64,000 nucleotides of DNA from Asticcacaulis excentricus CB 48 (GCF_000175215.2 NC_014816.1:2229001-2293000), one strand, 5' to 3'; shown: positions 34,741 through 44,374, counted from the first letter of the stretch. A program made the numbers and translations. Notes: generated by a model from the sequence alone, not told the origin.

Positions 34741-35901
34741 CTATGCCCTAAACGCTTTTACCGCCGCGACAATTTCGGCTTGCGTTTCTGCTGTAAGGTA
34801 AGGGCTGAACGGCAGGCTGATCACCGTCTTTGCCTTGGCTTCGGATACGCCCAGATCGCCCGTGCCGGACGTGAACATATTGTAGCCCGGCTGTTGATGC
34901 AGGGGGATGGGGTAATAGACCGCCGTCGGAATTCCTTTTTCGCGCAGGAAGACTTGCAAGCCATCGCGGTTTTCATGCTCGATCGTATACTGGGCCCAGG
35001 TGGAGACGTAGCCGTCCTTCACATAAGGCACGCTGCTCACAAAACCGTCCAGCGCCTCATTGTAGCGTCCGGCCACCGTCTGACGCAGCGCGATCTCTTC
35101 GGCAAAAATGGCCAGCTTTTCGATCAGCACCGCCGCTTGAATCGTATCGAGGCGCGAATTCATGCCAATGCGGACGTTGAGGTATTTGGCCTCATGCACA
35201 TAGTTCATGGTGGCCGCGTCGGTTGGTGTGGCGCCACCGTGGACACGGAACGAGATCAGACGCTCCAGCAGGGCATCATCATTGAGCACCACCGCCCCGC
35301 CATCGCCATAACAACCGAGCGGTTTGGCCGGATAGAAACTGGTCGAGGTGGCGTGCGCCCATTCAAGCGGTTGCTTGCCGTCAATCGTACAGCCAAAGCC
35401 CTGGGCCGAATCGGCAATCAGGAACAGGCCGTACGCTTGCGTGATTTTTGAGATCGCCGGATAATCAGCGGCCTGCCCGAACAGATCGACCGCGATGACT
35501 GCGGCGGGTTTCAGACGCCCTTCAGCCTTGACGGCGGCAATGGCAGCCTCAAGCTTGACCGGGTCCATATTGTAAGTTTTGGGGTCGATATCGACAAAGA
35601 CCGGCTCGGCGCCGGTCATGGGCACCACTTCGGCGGTGGCGACGAAGGTGAAAGCTGGGACAAACACCGCGTCGCCTTTACCCACGCCCAGCCCCAGCAG
35701 GACCAGTTCGATGGCGTCCGTTCCGTTGGCGCAGGACAAGGCGTGCTTGGATCTCGCGAACTGAGCCAGATTAGCCTCAAAGGTCCTTACCTCCGGCCCC
35801 ATAATGTAGGCACCGTGCGCCAGCACCTTTTTGATCCCATCTTCGATAGACGCGCCAATGCGTTCGCGCTGCGCACCTAGATCAATAAAGGGAATAGCCA
35901 T
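34741..35901 (-). CDS. DegT/DnrJ/EryC1/StrS sugar aminotransferase (WbpE-like)
   Basis: A 386-aa PLP enzyme. The fold-type I core shows CANGTDAIELVL, PAFTFVATAEVV, DSAQGFG and the PLP lysine in TSFYPAKPLGCYGDGGA. The N-terminus IPFIDLGAQ with HGAYIMGPEV is close to WbpE-type aminotransferases that make 3-amino sugars for surface polysaccharide. The ATG at 35901 has AAGGTG upstream. No other sugar-nucleotide gene is adjacent, but a GT2 and a PseH-like gene lie within 12 kb on either side. The exact substrate is uncertain. Confidence 0.9.
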   Translation of the reverse strand: MAIPFIDLGAQRERIGASIEDGIKKVLAHGAYIMGPEVRTFEANLAQFARSKHALSCANGTDAIELVLLGLGVGKGDAVFVPAFTFVATAEVVPMTGAEPVFVDIDPKTYNMDPVKLEAAIAAVKAEGRLKPAAVIAVDLFGQAADYPAISKITQAYGLFLIADSAQGFGCTIDGKQPLEWAHATSTSFYPAKPLGCYGDGGAVVLNDDALLERLISFRVHGGATPTDAATMNYVHEAKYLNVRIGMNSRLDTIQAAVLIEKLAIFAEEIALRQTVAGRYNEALDGFVSSVPYVKDGYVSTWAQYTIEHENRDGLQVFLREKGIPTAVYYPIPLHQQPGYNMFTSGTGDLGVSEAKAKTVISLPFSPYLTAETQAEIVAAVKAFRA

Positions 35902-36272
35902 GAGACACCTTCGGTAAGCCACATAAGTAGAGGCAGAGACTTATCACCCCTTGCGCCCGGCGCACCTCAAAAGGCATTACCTATCGTTTCATCTGCGGTC
36001 TATCGTCACGGTATCGCAGGCGGAATATTCGGATACCGTATACTCAGCCACTTGTCGGACATTTACGCGGGCGATGTGCCGTGCTAAGGCGGCGGCAGAA
36101 GTGATCCGCGGCCTTCGGATTTCGCTTGAGCCCATCGCGGCTTTTGCGCATAAGAGCCGCGTGTGAGCGCTAACATATTTTCACGGATACCCGTTCGGCA
36201 TTGGTACGAGCGCGTGTCCGGGTCTATTTCCGTCGCACGGGCAAACGCCTAATTCATTCAGGGAGAGCTACC
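35902..36272. other. Divergent intergenic region
   Basis: About 370 bp between the aminotransferase and the aldehyde dehydrogenase genes, which point away from each other, so both promoters should lie here. No gene, repeat or convincing promoter pair was identified. Confidence 0.4.
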
Positions 36273-37706
36273 TTGACCACTTTCGGCAATCTGATCAACG
36301 GCGAATGGGTCGTTACCGGCACCACCTTCAACAACATCAACCCGTCGGACACCAACGACATCATCGGCGTCTATTCGACCGCCGGTGAGCCGGAAGTGAA
36401 GGCCGCCATCGCCGCCGCGCGGGCTGCCTTTGAAACCTGGCAGTACTCGACGCCGCAGCAGCGTTTCGACATCCTCGACGCCGCCGGGTCGGAAATCCTC
36501 GCCCGCAAGGCCGAGCTGGGCGCGCTGTTGTCGCGCGAAGAAGGCAAGACATTGCCGGAAGGTATCGGCGAAGTGACCCGCGCTGGTCACATCTTCAAGT
36601 ATTTTGCCGGCGAAGCCCTCCGCGCCCACGGCGAAGTGCTCGATTCTGTGCGTCCGGGCATCAAGGTCGAAATCACCCGTGAGCCGGTCGGCGTCATTGG
36701 CCTGATCTGCCCTTGGAACTTCCCTATCGCCATCCCGGCGTGGAAAATGGCCCCGGCCATCGCTTTCGGGAACACCGTGGTGTGCAAGCCGGCTGAACTG
36801 ACGCCGGGCTGCGCCTGGGCACTGGCCGACATCCTGACGCGCGCCGGCCTGCCCAAGGGCGTGCTGAACGTCGTCTTCGCGCGCGGTTCGGTCGCCGGCC
36901 CCCTGATGATCGACGGCTGCGACGCGATCACCTTCACGGGCTCCGTCCCGACCGGCACGCGCGTACGCGACGCCGCTGTGGCTAAGGGCAAGCGCATCCA
37001 GTGCGAAATGGGAGGCAAGAACCCGGTCATCGTGCTCGACGACGCGGATCTGAACATCGCCGTCAACTCAGTGCTGAACTCGTCCTTCTTCTCGTCCGGT
37101 CACCGCTGCACGGCCTCGTCGCGCATCATCGTGACGGAAGGTATCGCCGATAAGTTCGTCCAGGCTCTGGCCGATGCGGCCAAGGCCATCAAGGTCGGCG
37201 ACAGCCGCGCCGACGGCGTTCAGATGGGCCCGATCGCCTCTCAGGAACAGCTCAAGATCGCGCAGGACGCCGTGGCCACCGCCAAGGCCGAAGGCGGCGT
37301 GGTCGTCGCTGGTGGCGAAGACCTGACGTTCGGGACGCCCGGCTACTATTACGCCCCGACCCTGATCGACAAGACGACCCCGGACATGTCGATCAACAAG
37401 GAAGAGGTCTTTGGGCCCGTCGCCTCGGTTATCCGCGTCAAGGATCTGGACGAAGCCATCAAGGTCGCCAACGACACCGAAATGGGTCTGTCGGCCGGTA
37501 TCTGCACCTCGTCGCTGAAGGCCGCTGAAACCTTCAAGCGCAAGGCTCAGGCCGGTATGGTCATGGTCAACCTGCCGACCGCTGGCGTCGATTACCACGT
37601 GCCGTTCGGGGGCCGCAAAGCCTCCTCCTACGGCTCGCGCGAACAAGGCGCCTACGCCAAGGAATTCTACACCATCGTCAAGACGGCCTATACCTTCGCA
37701 GGTTAA
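36273..37706 (+). CDS. Aldehyde dehydrogenase, alpha-ketoglutaric semialdehyde type
   Basis: A 477-aa NAD(P)-dependent aldehyde dehydrogenase. Features: NFPIAIPAWKMAPAIAFGNT and KPAELTP for the cofactor site, FTGSVPTGTRV, the catalytic Glu in EMGGKNPVIV, the nucleophilic Cys in SSGHRCTASSR, and KEEVFGPVASV. The CTASSR context and VPFGGRKASSYGSREQG match alpha-ketoglutaric semialdehyde dehydrogenases of sugar-acid pathways (galactarate/glucarate or pentose oxidation). This fits the pectin genes elsewhere in the window, but it is inference. The TTG start at 36273 has GGGAGAG 5 nt upstream. Confidence 0.88.
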   Translation: MTTFGNLINGEWVVTGTTFNNINPSDTNDIIGVYSTAGEPEVKAAIAAARAAFETWQYSTPQQRFDILDAAGSEILARKAELGALLSREEGKTLPEGIGEVTRAGHIFKYFAGEALRAHGEVLDSVRPGIKVEITREPVGVIGLICPWNFPIAIPAWKMAPAIAFGNTVVCKPAELTPGCAWALADILTRAGLPKGVLNVVFARGSVAGPLMIDGCDAITFTGSVPTGTRVRDAAVAKGKRIQCEMGGKNPVIVLDDADLNIAVNSVLNSSFFSSGHRCTASSRIIVTEGIADKFVQALADAAKAIKVGDSRADGVQMGPIASQEQLKIAQDAVATAKAEGGVVVAGGEDLTFGTPGYYYAPTLIDKTTPDMSINKEEVFGPVASVIRVKDLDEAIKVANDTEMGLSAGICTSSLKAAETFKRKAQAGMVMVNLPTAGVDYHVPFGGRKASSYGSREQGAYAKEFYTIVKTAYTFAG

Positions 37707-37761
37707 GGTCGCTGGATAAAAAGGCGTGGGGGCAGCCTCCCCCACGCCCCGAAACGAAAAA

Positions 37762-37790
37762 GCGCCCTCGGAAACGAGGGCGCTTTTTTT
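37762..37790 (+). terminator. Intrinsic terminator after the aldehyde dehydrogenase gene
   Basis: GCGCCCTCG-GAAA-CGAGGGCGC-TTTTTTT, a perfect 9-bp stem. The A-tract on the left lets it serve the convergent gene too. Confidence 0.95.
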
Positions 37791-37810
37791 GTACCGGAGA
37801 GGGCGAATGT

Positions 37811-38179
37811 TTAGCGGCTGGCCAGAGCCGTGCCGCGCACCAGCGCCACGAGTTCCGGGCTGGCCTGACGATACTGGATAGAGTCGATCTGATCATCGAC
37901 GCCGCGCGCGTGGCCTTCGACCCACACCACCTTGCCGTTGGCCAGAGCGGCCTTGACCTTGAACTGCGTATCGAAATGCGAGCTTCCACCTTCGCAGCGA
38001 TCAAGGTCCACCACTGCCTTGCGCACCGGGCCGGAGACGCTTTCGGCATCGGCCTTCACCGAGTCGGCGATCGCCTTGCCCACCATGCGCTCCTGCTGCG
38101 CGTCGCATTCGGCAAAGGCCGGCACGGCGAGGGTCAGAAAGGCCGCAGCGGCGGCGGCACCATAGACAGATTTCATCAT
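37811..38179 (-). CDS. Hypothetical periplasmic protein
   Basis: A 122-aa protein with a clean Sec signal (MMKSVYGAAAAAAFLTLAVP, cleavage after AFA). The mature part has two Cys (AECDAQQ and LDRCEGG) that may form a disulfide, and a beta-rich middle (FKVKAALANGKVVWVEGHAR). GGAG lies 10 nt before the start. No family is recognised. It has a free-standing promoter region of about 280 bp. Confidence 0.75.
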   Translation of the reverse strand: MMKSVYGAAAAAAFLTLAVPAFAECDAQQERMVGKAIADSVKADAESVSGPVRKAVVDLDRCEGGSSHFDTQFKVKAALANGKVVWVEGHARGVDDQIDSIQYRQASPELVALVRGTALASR

Positions 38180-38408
38180 GACGAATTCACTCCATTTTTT
38201 CTTGTTCTTGGGCGAATGCCTTGTTCAAGGGCGCAACCGTAACCCGTGGGACTGCCACTAAAGAATGCGCTAATTCAGGGGTTTGGCAACAGGAAATATT
38301 CCGGACCCTGATCAAAATCACGGATTTTTTACTGCCGACTTTTAATCAGCTTACGGATTAAATGACCGCATAATATTGTGAAACAAAAGAATTTTGGTCT
38401 TCAGGAGC

Positions 38409-38439
38409 AAAAAAGAAGCCCGACCAGGGGGCCGGGCTT
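38409..38439 (-). terminator. Terminator of msrB
   Basis: On the minus strand AAGCCCG-N10-CGGGCTT is followed by CTTTTTT, 23 bp after the msrB stop. Confidence 0.9.
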
Positions 38440-38461
38440 ACACTCAAAAATATTTCAAAAA

Positions 38462-38935
38462 TCAGCCAATCGCCGAGGGATCATCGCGCTCCAGCGGGTC
38501 AGGTAAGGCCTGTCCGTCCGGCACAAAGTCCATAGCCACTGAATTGAGGCAATAACGCAGGCCCGTCGGGCGCGGACCGTCCTCGAACACGTGCCCCAGA
38601 TGCGAATCGCAACGGCCGCAGCGGATTTCCGTGCGCACCATGCCGTGCGAGACGTCGCGCAGATAGCGGATATGTCCCTCACCCACCCCCTGATAGAAGC
38701 TGGGCCAGCCCGATCCCGAATGGAACTTGGCGCGCGAGGAAAACAGCGGCAGGGCGCACAGGGCGCAGGTGTAGAGCCCCTCTTCCTCATACTCATCGAA
38801 CTTGCCACAGAAGGGCGGTTCGGTGCCGTGATCGAGAAGGATGCGCCGCGCTTCGGGATCGAGCTTTTCAGCCAGCAGGCGCAGCTTTTCGGGCGTAGGT
38901 GGGGTCAGATCGAACCCCAGTTCAGAACGAGCCAT
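38462..38935 (-). CDS. msrB: Peptide-methionine (R)-S-oxide reductase MsrB
   Basis: A 157-aa MsrB that repairs methionine-R-sulfoxide in proteins with thioredoxin as reductant. The structural zinc ligands are complete (C57-x2-C60 and C106-x2-C109). The active-site Cys129 lies in RYCLNSVAMDF, and the substrate regions GSGWPSF and GHVFEDGP are present. No signal peptide, so cytosolic. It has its own terminator. Confidence 0.96.
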   Translation of the reverse strand: MARSELGFDLTPPTPEKLRLLAEKLDPEARRILLDHGTEPPFCGKFDEYEEEGLYTCALCALPLFSSRAKFHSGSGWPSFYQGVGEGHIRYLRDVSHGMVRTEIRCGRCDSHLGHVFEDGPRPTGLRYCLNSVAMDFVPDGQALPDPLERDDPSAIG

Positions 38936-38996
38936 GCGGATATCCTTTTACAGTCTGCGCCCAATATAGGCACATCCGCCCGCCCTTCACAGGGGC

Positions 38997-39584
38997 TTAG
39001 ACGGCGTATCCATGACTGAGCAGCCGCGCCCGGCATCCCTCGCGAACTGTCGCCCAATCGGCGCGAAGCAGCCCCAGCCCGATCACATCGTGCGGCCCAT
39101 CGGATTTGATAACGTGGCGGCGAAAATGCGCCTCTGTCTGAAAGCCAAAGGACTGGTGCAACTTCCACACGGCGCCATTGCTTTCCAGCACCTCGCACCA
39201 CAGCTTTTCGAGATTGAGGACGTTAAACGCATGCTCGATCATCTGATATTCGACCCACGCCCCCAAGCCTTTGCCGCGCGCCGTGGTTTCGGCCAGATAG
39301 AAGGCCCAGGCGGCCTTTTTGGACACCAGGTCGATATCGACAAAATTGGCCAGCCCGACCGGCTGCCCGTCCCATTCGATGATGAAATAGCGCCGCGTCT
39401 CATTGCCGCTTAGGGCTTCAAACCAGGCCTCATGCCGCTCACAGGCGATCGGGGTGTCGGTGTACATGTACCGGCGTACTTCTTCACGATTGCGCCAGTC
39501 AAACAGGCGCTCGCGGTCTTCACGAGCCAGGGGTCGCAGGGTAGCCAGAGAAGGTGACGCCAACATGAGGACTGCATCTTTCAC
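38997..39584 (-). CDS. GNAT acetyltransferase, PseH-like
   Basis: A 195-aa N-acetyltransferase. The fold shows LRPLAREDRERLFDWRN at the start, YFIIEWDGQPVGLANFVDID, the acetyl-CoA loop ETTARGKGLGAWVEYQMI, and LESNGAVWKLHQSFGF. The order and WRN motif match PseH, which N-acetylates the altrosamine intermediate of pseudaminic acid for flagellin glycosylation. RimJ-type acetyltransferases are the alternative. No other pse genes are in the window. The GTG at 39584 has AGGG upstream; an ATG six codons later is possible. Confidence 0.7.
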   Translation of the reverse strand: MKDAVLMLASPSLATLRPLAREDRERLFDWRNREEVRRYMYTDTPIACERHEAWFEALSGNETRRYFIIEWDGQPVGLANFVDIDLVSKKAAWAFYLAETTARGKGLGAWVEYQMIEHAFNVLNLEKLWCEVLESNGAVWKLHQSFGFQTEAHFRRHVIKSDGPHDVIGLGLLRADWATVREGCRARLLSHGYAV

Positions 39585-39768
39585 AGACGGAACCCTGTGA
39601 GGATAACGCTGTGCGGTTAATATCCGGTTCGTGGGGCTTCAGAAGCGCTTTAGCCGCCCTAAACCCATTCTGCACAAAGCATCGCTTTCCTTTGAAGCGG
39701 TCGGGGACTAAAAGCCACTGCAAAGAGGCACCAGACCCTCACCTTTTGAACCGCCGCGGACTCTCCTT

Positions 39769-41166
39769 ATGCTCGCACTGCCGCTCTCCTGGCCGCTCGA
39801 AGGCCGGCGCGTCGTCCTGATCGGGACGGGCGACTGGCTTGCGCGCAAGCTGACCCTACTGCGGCGTACCCCGGCGGTCTTAGGCGTCTATACGCCGGAC
39901 GATGAGGCGACCTATGAGGGCGTGGTGCCCGAGCGCCGCTGGCCCACGGTCGAAGATCTCAGCGACGCCACCTTTGTCATCGTGGCGTTTGAGGATCGCG
40001 CGCTGGCCGAACAGGGGGCGGCACTGGTGCGCGCGGCACATAAACCGCTCAATGTCGTCGATAATCCGGATCTCGGCGACTTCCACGTCCCAGCCATTAT
40101 CGATCGTGGTCCCCTGTCAATCGGGGTGGCCACCGGCGGCACCGCTCCCGTCCTGGCGCGGGAGACCCGCCGCCGCATCGAGGCGGCGGTGCCGCCGTCG
40201 GAGGCGCAACTGGCGGAATTTGCCGTGCGTCTCAGCCCGCACCTGCGCGCCCTGCTGCCCCAGGTCGATGACCGTCGCCGCTTCTGGGAAACCGTGCTGG
40301 ACTCCGACGCCGCGCGTCTGGCGCGCGAAGGCCGCATTGATCAGGCGGTCGAAATCGCCCTTGCGGCCGCACGTAACCCGCAACCGCGTCAGGGCGTTGT
40401 GCATCTGGTAGGGGCTGGGCCGGGCGATCCGGAGCTTTTGACGCTGAAGGCGCTGCGCCTCCTTAGCGAGGCCGATGTCATCGTTTATGACCGGCTGGTC
40501 GGCGATGGCATTATGGACCTGGCGCGACGCGACGCCGAGCGCTTCTATGTGGGCAAGGCGCGCTCCAACCATTCGGTGCCGCAGGATCAGATCCACAGCC
40601 TGCTGGTCGAACAGGCGCGTCTGGGCAAGCGCGTCGTGCGGCTCAAAGGGGGCGATCCGTTCGTCTTCGGGCGCGGTGGCGAAGAAGTCGAAGCGCTGAA
40701 AGCGGCGGGTATTGAAGTCCACATCACGCCGGGCATTACGGCGGCGCTGGGCTGCGCGGCTTCAACGGCTGTGCCCCTGACGCACCGCGATCATGCGCAG
40801 AGCGTCAGCTTTATCACCGGGCACGCTAAGGACGGAGATTTCGAGCACAATCCACTGGCGCTCGACTGGGACCGGCTGGCGGCGCATCACCACACGCTGG
40901 TCGTCTATATGGGCATCCACACCGCCCAGACGATTTCTGAAAAGCTGACCCAGCATGGGCGCGCGCCCGATACGCCGGTTCTGGTGGTCGAAAACGGCAC
41001 CCGGCCCAACGAGGTTCGCAGACTGACCTGTCTGTCTGATTTACCGGAAACCCTGCGCGCCGACCCGCCCAAGGGCCCGGCCCTGCTCATTATCGGCGAA
41101 GTCGCCGCTCTTTATCAGCCGACGGCCGCGCACCCCGCCGTCGCCGAACCTGCGAGGATTGCATGA
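39769..41166 (+). CDS. cysG: Siroheme synthase CysG
   Basis: A 465-aa bifunctional protein. Residues about 1-210 correspond to the precorrin-2 dehydrogenase/ferrochelatase half, but the usual GGGxVAxRK reads IGTGDWLARK, a divergent NAD loop. Residues about 215-455 are the uroporphyrinogen-III methyltransferase, complete with VHLVGAGPGDPELLTLKAL, VYDRLV, VRLKGGDPFVFGRGGEE and VVYMGI. It makes siroheme for the sulfite reductase encoded two genes on. It overlaps the DUF2849 gene by ATGA and heads the sulfur operon. Confidence 0.93.
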   Translation: MLALPLSWPLEGRRVVLIGTGDWLARKLTLLRRTPAVLGVYTPDDEATYEGVVPERRWPTVEDLSDATFVIVAFEDRALAEQGAALVRAAHKPLNVVDNPDLGDFHVPAIIDRGPLSIGVATGGTAPVLARETRRRIEAAVPPSEAQLAEFAVRLSPHLRALLPQVDDRRRFWETVLDSDAARLAREGRIDQAVEIALAAARNPQPRQGVVHLVGAGPGDPELLTLKALRLLSEADVIVYDRLVGDGIMDLARRDAERFYVGKARSNHSVPQDQIHSLLVEQARLGKRVVRLKGGDPFVFGRGGEEVEALKAAGIEVHITPGITAALGCAASTAVPLTHRDHAQSVSFITGHAKDGDFEHNPLALDWDRLAAHHHTLVVYMGIHTAQTISEKLTQHGRAPDTPVLVVENGTRPNEVRRLTCLSDLPETLRADPPKGPALLIIGEVAALYQPTAAHPAVAEPARIA

Positions 41167-41474
41167 AACTCCTGACCGCCAATCGCCTGACCGATGGTCT
41201 GGTGCTGTGGTACGCCGGAGGCCCGGACCTGTCGGGCTGGACCGAAGACGCGGCGCTGGCCACCCGCCTTGAGGACGAGGTGGCGGCCGCGCTGCTGGAA
41301 GAATGGAAGGCGCGCGAAACCGATGTGGTCGCGCCCTACCTTGTGCCACTCATTGATGAGAATACCCTGGTCAAGCGCGAATATGTGCGTGAGCACGTAC
41401 GCGCAAATGGCCCTACCGCGGGTCAGACCGCCTTCGACACCGCCCGTCAGCACCAGCGCGGAGAGGTTTTCTAA
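41163..41474 (+). CDS. DUF2849 family protein
   Basis: A 103-aa protein of the DUF2849 family, found between cysG and cysI in alphaproteobacteria. Visible segments are LLTANRLTDGLVLWYAGGPD, LEDEVAAALLEEWKARETDV and YVREHVRANGPT. It overlaps cysG by 4 bp and ends 1 bp before the cysI start. The function is unproven; strict linkage points to assimilatory sulfite reduction. Confidence 0.85.
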   Translation: MKLLTANRLTDGLVLWYAGGPDLSGWTEDAALATRLEDEVAAALLEEWKARETDVVAPYLVPLIDENTLVKREYVREHVRANGPTAGQTAFDTARQHQRGEVF

Positions 41475-41475
41475 T

Positions 41476-43119
41476 ATGTATCAGTATGACCAGTTCGACC
41501 ACGCCATGGTCGCCGCCCGCAACGCCGAATTCAAGGATCAGGTCGAACGCCGCCTGAAGGGCGAGCTCAGCGAGGATCAGTTCAAGCCGCTGCGTCTCAT
41601 GAACGGCCTCTACCTGCAACTGCACGCCTACATGCTGCGCATCGCCGTGCCCTACGGCGTGCTGTCATCGCGTCAGATGCGCACCTTCGCCCACATTGCG
41701 CGCACCTATGACCGCGATTTCGGCCACTTCACCACGCGTCAGAACATTCAGTTCAACTGGATCAAGCTGGCCGACACGCCGCAGATTCTCGAAGACCTGG
41801 CCGCCGTTGAAATGCATGCCATCCAGACCTCGGGCAACTGCATCCGCAACACCACCACCGATCAGTTCGCCGGGGCGGCAAAGGATGAGATCGACGATCC
41901 GCGTCCGTGGGCCGAACTGATCCGTCAGTGGTCTACCTTCCACCCGGAATTCACCTTCCTGCCGCGCAAGTTCAAGATCGCCATTACCGGCGCGACGCGT
42001 GACCGCGCGGCCATTCGCGTGCATGACATCGGGCTGCAACTGACCGACAAGGGATTTGATGTCTATGTGGGTGGCGGCATGGGTCGTACGCCGCATCTGG
42101 GGCACTTGATCAAGTCAGGTCTGCCCGGCGAAAAGCTGCTCAGCTATCTTGAGGCGGCGTTGCGTGTGTATAACCGGTATGGCCGCCGCGATAATATCTA
42201 CAAGGCGCGTATCAAGATCCTCGTCTCGGCGCTTGGGCCGCAGGAATATGCCCGTCAGGTTGAAGACGAATGGGCCACGCTCGATCAGGCGCAGATCGAC
42301 GCCCCGCACGCTGAAATCGCGCGCATCAAGAGCTTCTTCCCGCAACCGACCTATACCGATAAGGCGTATGACGCCGCAGCACTTGAACGTGCCAAGGCAG
42401 CCGATGCCGGATTTGCCCGTTGGGTGCGCAACAATACACTGGCCCACCGCCGCGACGATCACGTGTCAGTGACGATCTCACTGAAACCCACCGGCCTGCC
42501 GCCGGGCGATGCCTCTTCGGCGCAGATGGACGTCATGGCCGATGCCGCCGATCGCTTCGGCTACGGCGAATTGCGCGTCAGCCATGAGCAGAACGTTATC
42601 CTGCCGCACGTCGCTAAAGCCGATCTTTATGACCTTTATCGCCTGCTGGATCAGAACGGACTGTCTTCTGCCAATGTGGGCAAGATCACTGACATGATCG
42701 CCTGCCCCGGCCTCGACTACTGCTCGCTGGCCAACGCGCGTTCCATTCCGCTGGCGCAGGATATTTCGCAGCGCTTTGCCGACGCCGAACTGACGGACAA
42801 GATCGGCGATCTTCAGATCAAGATTTCCGGCTGCATCAACGCCTGTGGTCACCACCATGTCGGCCATATCGGCATTCTGGGCGTCGATAAGCAGGGGGAG
42901 GAATTCTATCAAATCCTCTTGGGTGGCCGCGCCGATGAGAGTGCGGCGCTGGGTGTCATTACAGGCAAGGGCTTAAGCGCCGAGGCCGTACCCGCCGCGC
43001 TGGAACGCCTGATCAAACTCTATCTCGACCTGCGCACGGATGAGACCGAGCGCTTTATCGACACCGTAGGCCGCCTTGGCCGCGACGCCTTTGCCGGAGC
43101 CCTGCATGAGCCTGCTTAA
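41476..43119 (+). CDS. cysI: Sulfite reductase, siroheme hemoprotein
   Basis: A 547-aa nitrite/sulfite-reductase family protein. The siroheme-[4Fe-4S] ligands are complete: CPGLDYC and CINAC, in KISGCINACGHHHVGHIG. Substrate-binding Arg residues occur in FTTRQNIQFNWI and TSGNCIRNTT. It reduces sulfite to sulfide. No cysJ flavoprotein is encoded nearby, so electrons may come from ferredoxin or another partner. The ATG at 41476 has GGAGAGG upstream; the frame extends further upstream inside the DUF2849 gene and was trimmed. Confidence 0.93.
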   Translation: MYQYDQFDHAMVAARNAEFKDQVERRLKGELSEDQFKPLRLMNGLYLQLHAYMLRIAVPYGVLSSRQMRTFAHIARTYDRDFGHFTTRQNIQFNWIKLADTPQILEDLAAVEMHAIQTSGNCIRNTTTDQFAGAAKDEIDDPRPWAELIRQWSTFHPEFTFLPRKFKIAITGATRDRAAIRVHDIGLQLTDKGFDVYVGGGMGRTPHLGHLIKSGLPGEKLLSYLEAALRVYNRYGRRDNIYKARIKILVSALGPQEYARQVEDEWATLDQAQIDAPHAEIARIKSFFPQPTYTDKAYDAAALERAKAADAGFARWVRNNTLAHRRDDHVSVTISLKPTGLPPGDASSAQMDVMADAADRFGYGELRVSHEQNVILPHVAKADLYDLYRLLDQNGLSSANVGKITDMIACPGLDYCSLANARSIPLAQDISQRFADAELTDKIGDLQIKISGCINACGHHHVGHIGILGVDKQGEEFYQILLGGRADESAALGVITGKGLSAEAVPAALERLIKLYLDLRTDETERFIDTVGRLGRDAFAGALHEPA

Positions 43120-43615
43120 TTCTTCCCACGCGCCGCAACTGGTCAGTGATCAGGGCGAAGTGCGCGCCAATGGCTGGACCCTGGTGGCCGACGACGAGGC
43201 CATCGGTGTCGATCAGGCGGTATTGAGCTTTGTGCGCGCCGTCAATGAACTGGATGGGCTGAACGGCCGCTACGGCGTGCGCATCGCGCCAGGTGACGAT
43301 GTGCGTTTACTGGCGCCGTTCCTGTCCAAGATCGCGCTGATCGAAGTGGCTTTTCCCGGCTACCGCGACGGGCGCGGCTATTCGACCGCGCGCATCCTGC
43401 GTCAGGACTTAGGCTTTGACGGCGAGATCCGCGCCGTCGGGGACGTGCTGCGCGATCAGCTGTTCTGGATGATGCGCTGCGGTTTCGACACCTTCCTGTT
43501 GAAGGACGCCGACCCGGCGGGCGCGATCACGTACGCACGCACTTTGTACAAAAATGCCTATCAGTCCGCCGCCGACGGTCTGAAACCCGTATGGGCCCTG
43601 CGCCATCCCGCGTAA
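43106..43615 (+). CDS. DUF934 family protein
   Basis: A 169-aa protein of the DUF934 family, regularly placed after cysI. The typical block FPGYRDGRGYSTARILRQDL, then GFDGEIRAVGDVLRDQLFWM is present, with MRCGFDTF and RHPA at the end. It overlaps cysI by 14 bp, so the ATG at 43106 was taken. The family is often called an oxidoreductase, but no cofactor motif is visible. Confidence 0.9.
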   Translation: MSLLNSSHAPQLVSDQGEVRANGWTLVADDEAIGVDQAVLSFVRAVNELDGLNGRYGVRIAPGDDVRLLAPFLSKIALIEVAFPGYRDGRGYSTARILRQDLGFDGEIRAVGDVLRDQLFWMMRCGFDTFLLKDADPAGAITYARTLYKNAYQSAADGLKPVWALRHPA

Positions 43616-43630
43616 GGTCCGGAGTCCGTT

Positions 43631-44374
43631 ATGACTGTCCTGATCAATAATCTGGTGGCCGATACACCTGAACACGAGCGCGCGCGGCAACTGTCGGCCA
43701 AGTACGAAGGCTGGAACGCCGAGTCGATCCTGCGCGATGCTATCGGGCAGGAATTCGCCGGCAAGATCGCCCTCACCTCGTCCTTCGGGGCCGATGCGGT
43801 GGCACTTTTGCATCTGGTGGCGAAGATCGACCGCACCACCCCGGTGATCTTCCTAGACACCGACCGCCATTTCTTTCAGACGCTGCAATATCGCGATGAG
43901 CTGGTGGACTTGCTGGGGCTGACCAACCTCACCAATCTGCGCCCGGCGCTGGAAGACATCCGCGCGCTCGATCCCAAAAACACCCTGTTCCAGTCAGACC
44001 CCGACGCCTGCTGCGACTTCCGCAAGACGAAGCCTTTGGCGGCGGTCACGAAGGACTACGCGGCGTGGATTTCGGGCCGCAAGCGCCATCAGGCGGCGAC
44101 GCGCGCCAATCTGTCGGTCGTCGAATTTGACGGTCGTAACTTCAAGATCAATCCGCTGGCCAACTGGACGGCTCAGGACGTGGCTGACTACATCCGCGTC
44201 CATAACCTGCCCGAACACCCGCTGGTGGCGCAAGGCTATCCGTCGATTGGCTGCTTCACCTGCACCAAGCCCGTGGAAGACGGTCAGGACGCCCGCTCCG
44301 GCCGCTGGGCCGGTCAGGACAAGACCGAATGCGGCATCCACCTCAGCGTCTATGAGGACGGCGAAGGGATATAA
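43631..44374 (+). CDS. cysH: Adenylyl-sulfate reductase (iron-sulfur type)
   Basis: A 247-aa reductase converting adenylyl sulfate to sulfite with thioredoxin. The ATP-PPase-like N-terminus has LTSSFGADAVALLHL. The [4Fe-4S] ligands CC in DACCDFRKTKPL and CxxC in GCFTCTKP are present, which assigns it to the APS-using type over the PAPS type. The catalytic Cys lies in KTECGIHLS. An SD-like sequence overlaps the end of the DUF934 gene. It closes the operon. Confidence 0.93.
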   Translation: MTVLINNLVADTPEHERARQLSAKYEGWNAESILRDAIGQEFAGKIALTSSFGADAVALLHLVAKIDRTTPVIFLDTDRHFFQTLQYRDELVDLLGLTNLTNLRPALEDIRALDPKNTLFQSDPDACCDFRKTKPLAAVTKDYAAWISGRKRHQAATRANLSVVEFDGRNFKINPLANWTAQDVADYIRVHNLPEHPLVAQGYPSIGCFTCTKPVEDGQDARSGRWAGQDKTECGIHLSVYEDGEGI

